A stretch of 64,000 nt of DNA from Burkholderia seminalis DSM 23518 (GTDB lineage: Bacteria > Pseudomonadota > Gammaproteobacteria > Burkholderiales > Burkholderiaceae). The notes beneath the pieces are model-generated. The model worked only from the letters and a program-made list of their open reading frames with translations, had not been told where the DNA came from and made no database searches. A program made the translations under genes and the position numbers. Position 1 is the first letter of the stretch. Each line of letters begins with the position of its first letter. The DNA is taken from contig NZ_CADFDK010000012.1 in assembly GCF_902832885.1 (NCBI RefSeq), positions 58,588 through 122,587 of the forward strand, in the 5' to 3' direction. Positions 62,216 through 64,000 of the stretch are shown one piece after another.

Positions 62216-63553
62216 ATGCAAGACATCGAAGATTTCCTGAAGCAGCACCGGATCACCGAGATCGAAGCGATCATCCCCGACATGGCCGGCATCGCGCGCG
62301 GCAAGATCACGCCGCGCAACAAGTTCACGTCCGGCGAATCGATGCGCCTGCCGCAGGCCGTGATGGTGCAGACCGTCACCGGCGAATATCCGGAAGACGG
62401 CTCGCTGACCGGCGTGACCGACCCCGACATGGTGTGCGTGCCCGACACGTCGACGATCCGCCTGATCCCGTGGGCCGTCGACCCGACCGCGCAGGTGATC
62501 CACGACTGCGTGCACTTCGACGGCTCGCCGGTCGAGATCTCGCCGCGCTACGTGCTGCGCCGCGTGCTCGACCTGTACAAGGCGAAGGGCTGGAAACCCG
62601 TCGTCGCGCCGGAGCTCGAGTTCTATCTCGTCGACATGAACAAGGACCCGGACCTGCCGCTGCGTCCGCCGGTCGGCCGCACGGGCCGCCCCGAAACGGG
62701 CCGCCAGTCGTATTCGATCGAGGCCGTCAACGAGTTCGATCCGCTGTTCGAGGACATCTACGAGTACTGCGAATCGCAGAACCTCGACATCGACACGCTG
62801 ATCCACGAAGTCGGCGCCGCGCAGATGGAGATCAACTTCATGCACGGCGACGCGCTGTCGCTGGCCGACCAGGTGTTCCTGTTCAAGCGCACGGTGCGCG
62901 AGGCCGCGCTGCGTCACAACATGTACGCGACCTTCATGGCCAAGCCGATGGAGGACGAACCGGGTTCGGCGATGCACGTGCACCAGAGCATCGTCGACGA
63001 GGAAACGGGCCAGAACCTGTTCACGTCGCCGGAAACCGGCGGCGCGACGTCGATGTTCTACAACTACCTCGCGGGCCTGCAGAAGTACACGCCGGCGCTG
63101 ATGCCGATCTTCGCGCCGTACATCAACTCGTACCGCCGCCTGTCGCGCTTCATGGCCGCGCCGATCAACGTGCAGTGGGGCTACGACAACCGCACGGTCG
63201 GCTTCCGCATCCCGCACTCGGGACCGTCGGCACGGCGCATCGAGAACCGCATCCCGGGCGTCGACTGCAACCCGTACCTCGCGCTCGCCGCGACGCTCGC
63301 GGCCGGCTATCTCGGCATGACGCAGCGCCTGGAGCCGACCGAGCCGCTCGTCAGCGACGGCTACGACCTGCCGTACCAGCTGCCGCGCAACCTCGAGGAA
63401 GGGCTGACGCTGATGGCCGCGTGCGAACCGCTCGGCGAGATCCTCGGCCACAAGTTCCTGAAGGCGTATTTCGCGTTGAAGGAAACCGAATACGAAGCGT
63501 TCTTCCGCGTGATCAGCTCGTGGGAACGCCGCCATCTGCTGCTGCACGTCTGA
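62216..63553 (+). CDS. puuA: Glutamine synthetase family protein, gamma-glutamylputrescine synthetase PuuA
   Basis: The 445-residue ATP-dependent ligase is a glutamine synthetase homologue of the PuuA/GlnA-like subgroup: IIPDMAGIARGKI near the N-terminus, VAPELEFYL, GAAQMEINFMHGD, SAMHVHQSI, NRTVGFRIPHSGPSARRIENRIPG (landmarks for ATP and glutamate sites). In this context it joins glutamate to putrescine as the first step. It lacks the adenylylation-loop Tyr context of true GlnA as far as I can see. The next gene starts 37 bases later. Confidence 0.9.
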   Translation: MQDIEDFLKQHRITEIEAIIPDMAGIARGKITPRNKFTSGESMRLPQAVMVQTVTGEYPEDGSLTGVTDPDMVCVPDTSTIRLIPWAVDPTAQVIHDCVHFDGSPVEISPRYVLRRVLDLYKAKGWKPVVAPELEFYLVDMNKDPDLPLRPPVGRTGRPETGRQSYSIEAVNEFDPLFEDIYEYCESQNLDIDTLIHEVGAAQMEINFMHGDALSLADQVFLFKRTVREAALRHNMYATFMAKPMEDEPGSAMHVHQSIVDEETGQNLFTSPETGGATSMFYNYLAGLQKYTPALMPIFAPYINSYRRLSRFMAAPINVQWGYDNRTVGFRIPHSGPSARRIENRIPGVDCNPYLALAATLAAGYLGMTQRLEPTEPLVSDGYDLPYQLPRNLEEGLTLMAACEPLGEILGHKFLKAYFALKETEYEAFFRVISSWERRHLLLHV

Positions 63554-63590
63554 ACGTGCGCACAACCGAATACGGAATCACGGAGGAAAC

Positions 63591-64000
63591 ATGACTTACC
63601 GCAACGAATCTGCCTGGATCCAGCCGGCCGCGCCGGCCGCCGCGCCGCGCGCGACGCAGGCACGCTCGACCGCCGAATACCGCGCGCTCGACGCCGCGCA
63701 CCACATCCACCCGTTCTCGGACATGGGCGCGCTGAACCGCGCCGGCAGCCGCGTGATCGTGAAGGCCGACGGCGTCTACCTGTGGGATTCGGACGGCAAC
63801 AAGGTGATCGACGGGATGGCCGGCCTGTGGTGCGTGAACGTCGGCTACGGCCGCAAGGAACTCGCCGACGCCGCGTATCGCCAGCTGCAGGAACTGCCGT
63901 TCTACAACACGTTCTTCAAGACCACGCACCCGCCGGTAATCGAGCTGTCCGCGCTGCTCGCGGAACTGACGCCGGCCGGCTTCAACCACTTCTTCTACTG
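63591..64000 (+). CDS. Putrescine/omega-amino acid aminotransferase (SpuC/PuuE type), 3' end missing
   Basis: The first 136 residues of a class III PLP aminotransferase are visible: HHIHPFSDMGALNRAGSRVIV, GVYLWDSDGNKVIDGMAGLWCVNVGYGR and LPFYNTFFKTTHPP. This start matches SpuC-type putrescine:pyruvate (or gamma-glutamylputrescine) aminotransferases more than PuuE GABA aminotransferase, but the catalytic lysine region is outside the window. GGAGGAAAC precedes the ATG. Confidence 0.88.
   Translation, partial: MTYRNESAWIQPAAPAAAPRATQARSTAEYRALDAAHHIHPFSDMGALNRAGSRVIVKADGVYLWDSDGNKVIDGMAGLWCVNVGYGRKELADAAYRQLQELPFYNTFFKTTHPPVIELSALLAELTPAGFNHFFY

Overview
The window is 64 kb of very GC-rich DNA (roughly two thirds G+C by eye) with compact, overlapping gene starts. 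It looks like a primary-chromosome segment of a Burkholderia, most likely of the cepacia complex. Supporting signs are the bioA-bioF-bioD-bioB order, a close relative of the Burkholderia KirBac potassium channel, a phosphocholine-type phospholipase C with a Tat signal, an OmpC-type porin, a glmU-glmS pair, and a puu-type putrescine locus with cupin-XRE regulator. Species assignment is inference; no rRNA or tRNA gene was found.

Layout. 1-807: 3' end of an alpha/beta hydrolase. 1266-5573: biotin operon bioAFDB with a strong terminator. 5636-8897 (minus): SUFU-domain protein, CutC and an EAL phosphodiesterase, divergent from a CPA1 Na+/H+ antiporter (9181-10848). 10945-14517 (minus): giant indolepyruvate ferredoxin oxidoreductase fusion. 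14865-16183: a noncoding array of about 13 units of ~54 bp, many ending in DnaA-box-like 9-mers. 16232-20271: sugar acetyltransferase, GST, KirBac channel, sulfate-binding protein. 20411-27937: DapA-family lyase, LysR regulators, MFS transporter, Fur-linked TonB siderophore receptor, second GST. 28193-34275: lipoprotein plus phospholipase C, serine hydrolase, GhrA-type reductase, HMG-CoA lyase, YbaK, DUF1289. 34519-42765: EamA transporter with divergent Lrp regulator, haloacetate-dehalogenase-like hydrolase, nitronate monooxygenase, LysR, porin, BASS symporter. 42951-44789: EAL-CBS-GGDEF protein. 45154-48355: LacI regulator, AGE-family isomerase and fructokinase, all overlapping by ATGA. 48469-53837: small proteins, MidA-type methyltransferase, degenerate SDR, FolB, TtcA, GlmU. 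53892-56471: GlmS and two hypothetical proteins. 56578-58294: FTR1/cupredoxin iron uptake, then a copper chaperone with a MerR-type promoter. 58353-64000: putrescine catabolism (PuuC, PuuR, PuuD, PuuA, and a truncated SpuC/PuuE-type aminotransferase).

Functional links. The biotin genes form a full pimeloyl-to-biotin tail. LacI-AGE-PfkB suggests conversion of mannose (or a related sugar) to fructose and then fructose-6-phosphate. The puu genes describe putrescine to GABA through gamma-glutamyl intermediates, with an aminotransferase where PuuB might be expected. Metal handling recurs (CutC, Fur-box receptor, FTR1 pair, CueR-type copZ promoter). The least explained element is the repeat array at 14865-16183.
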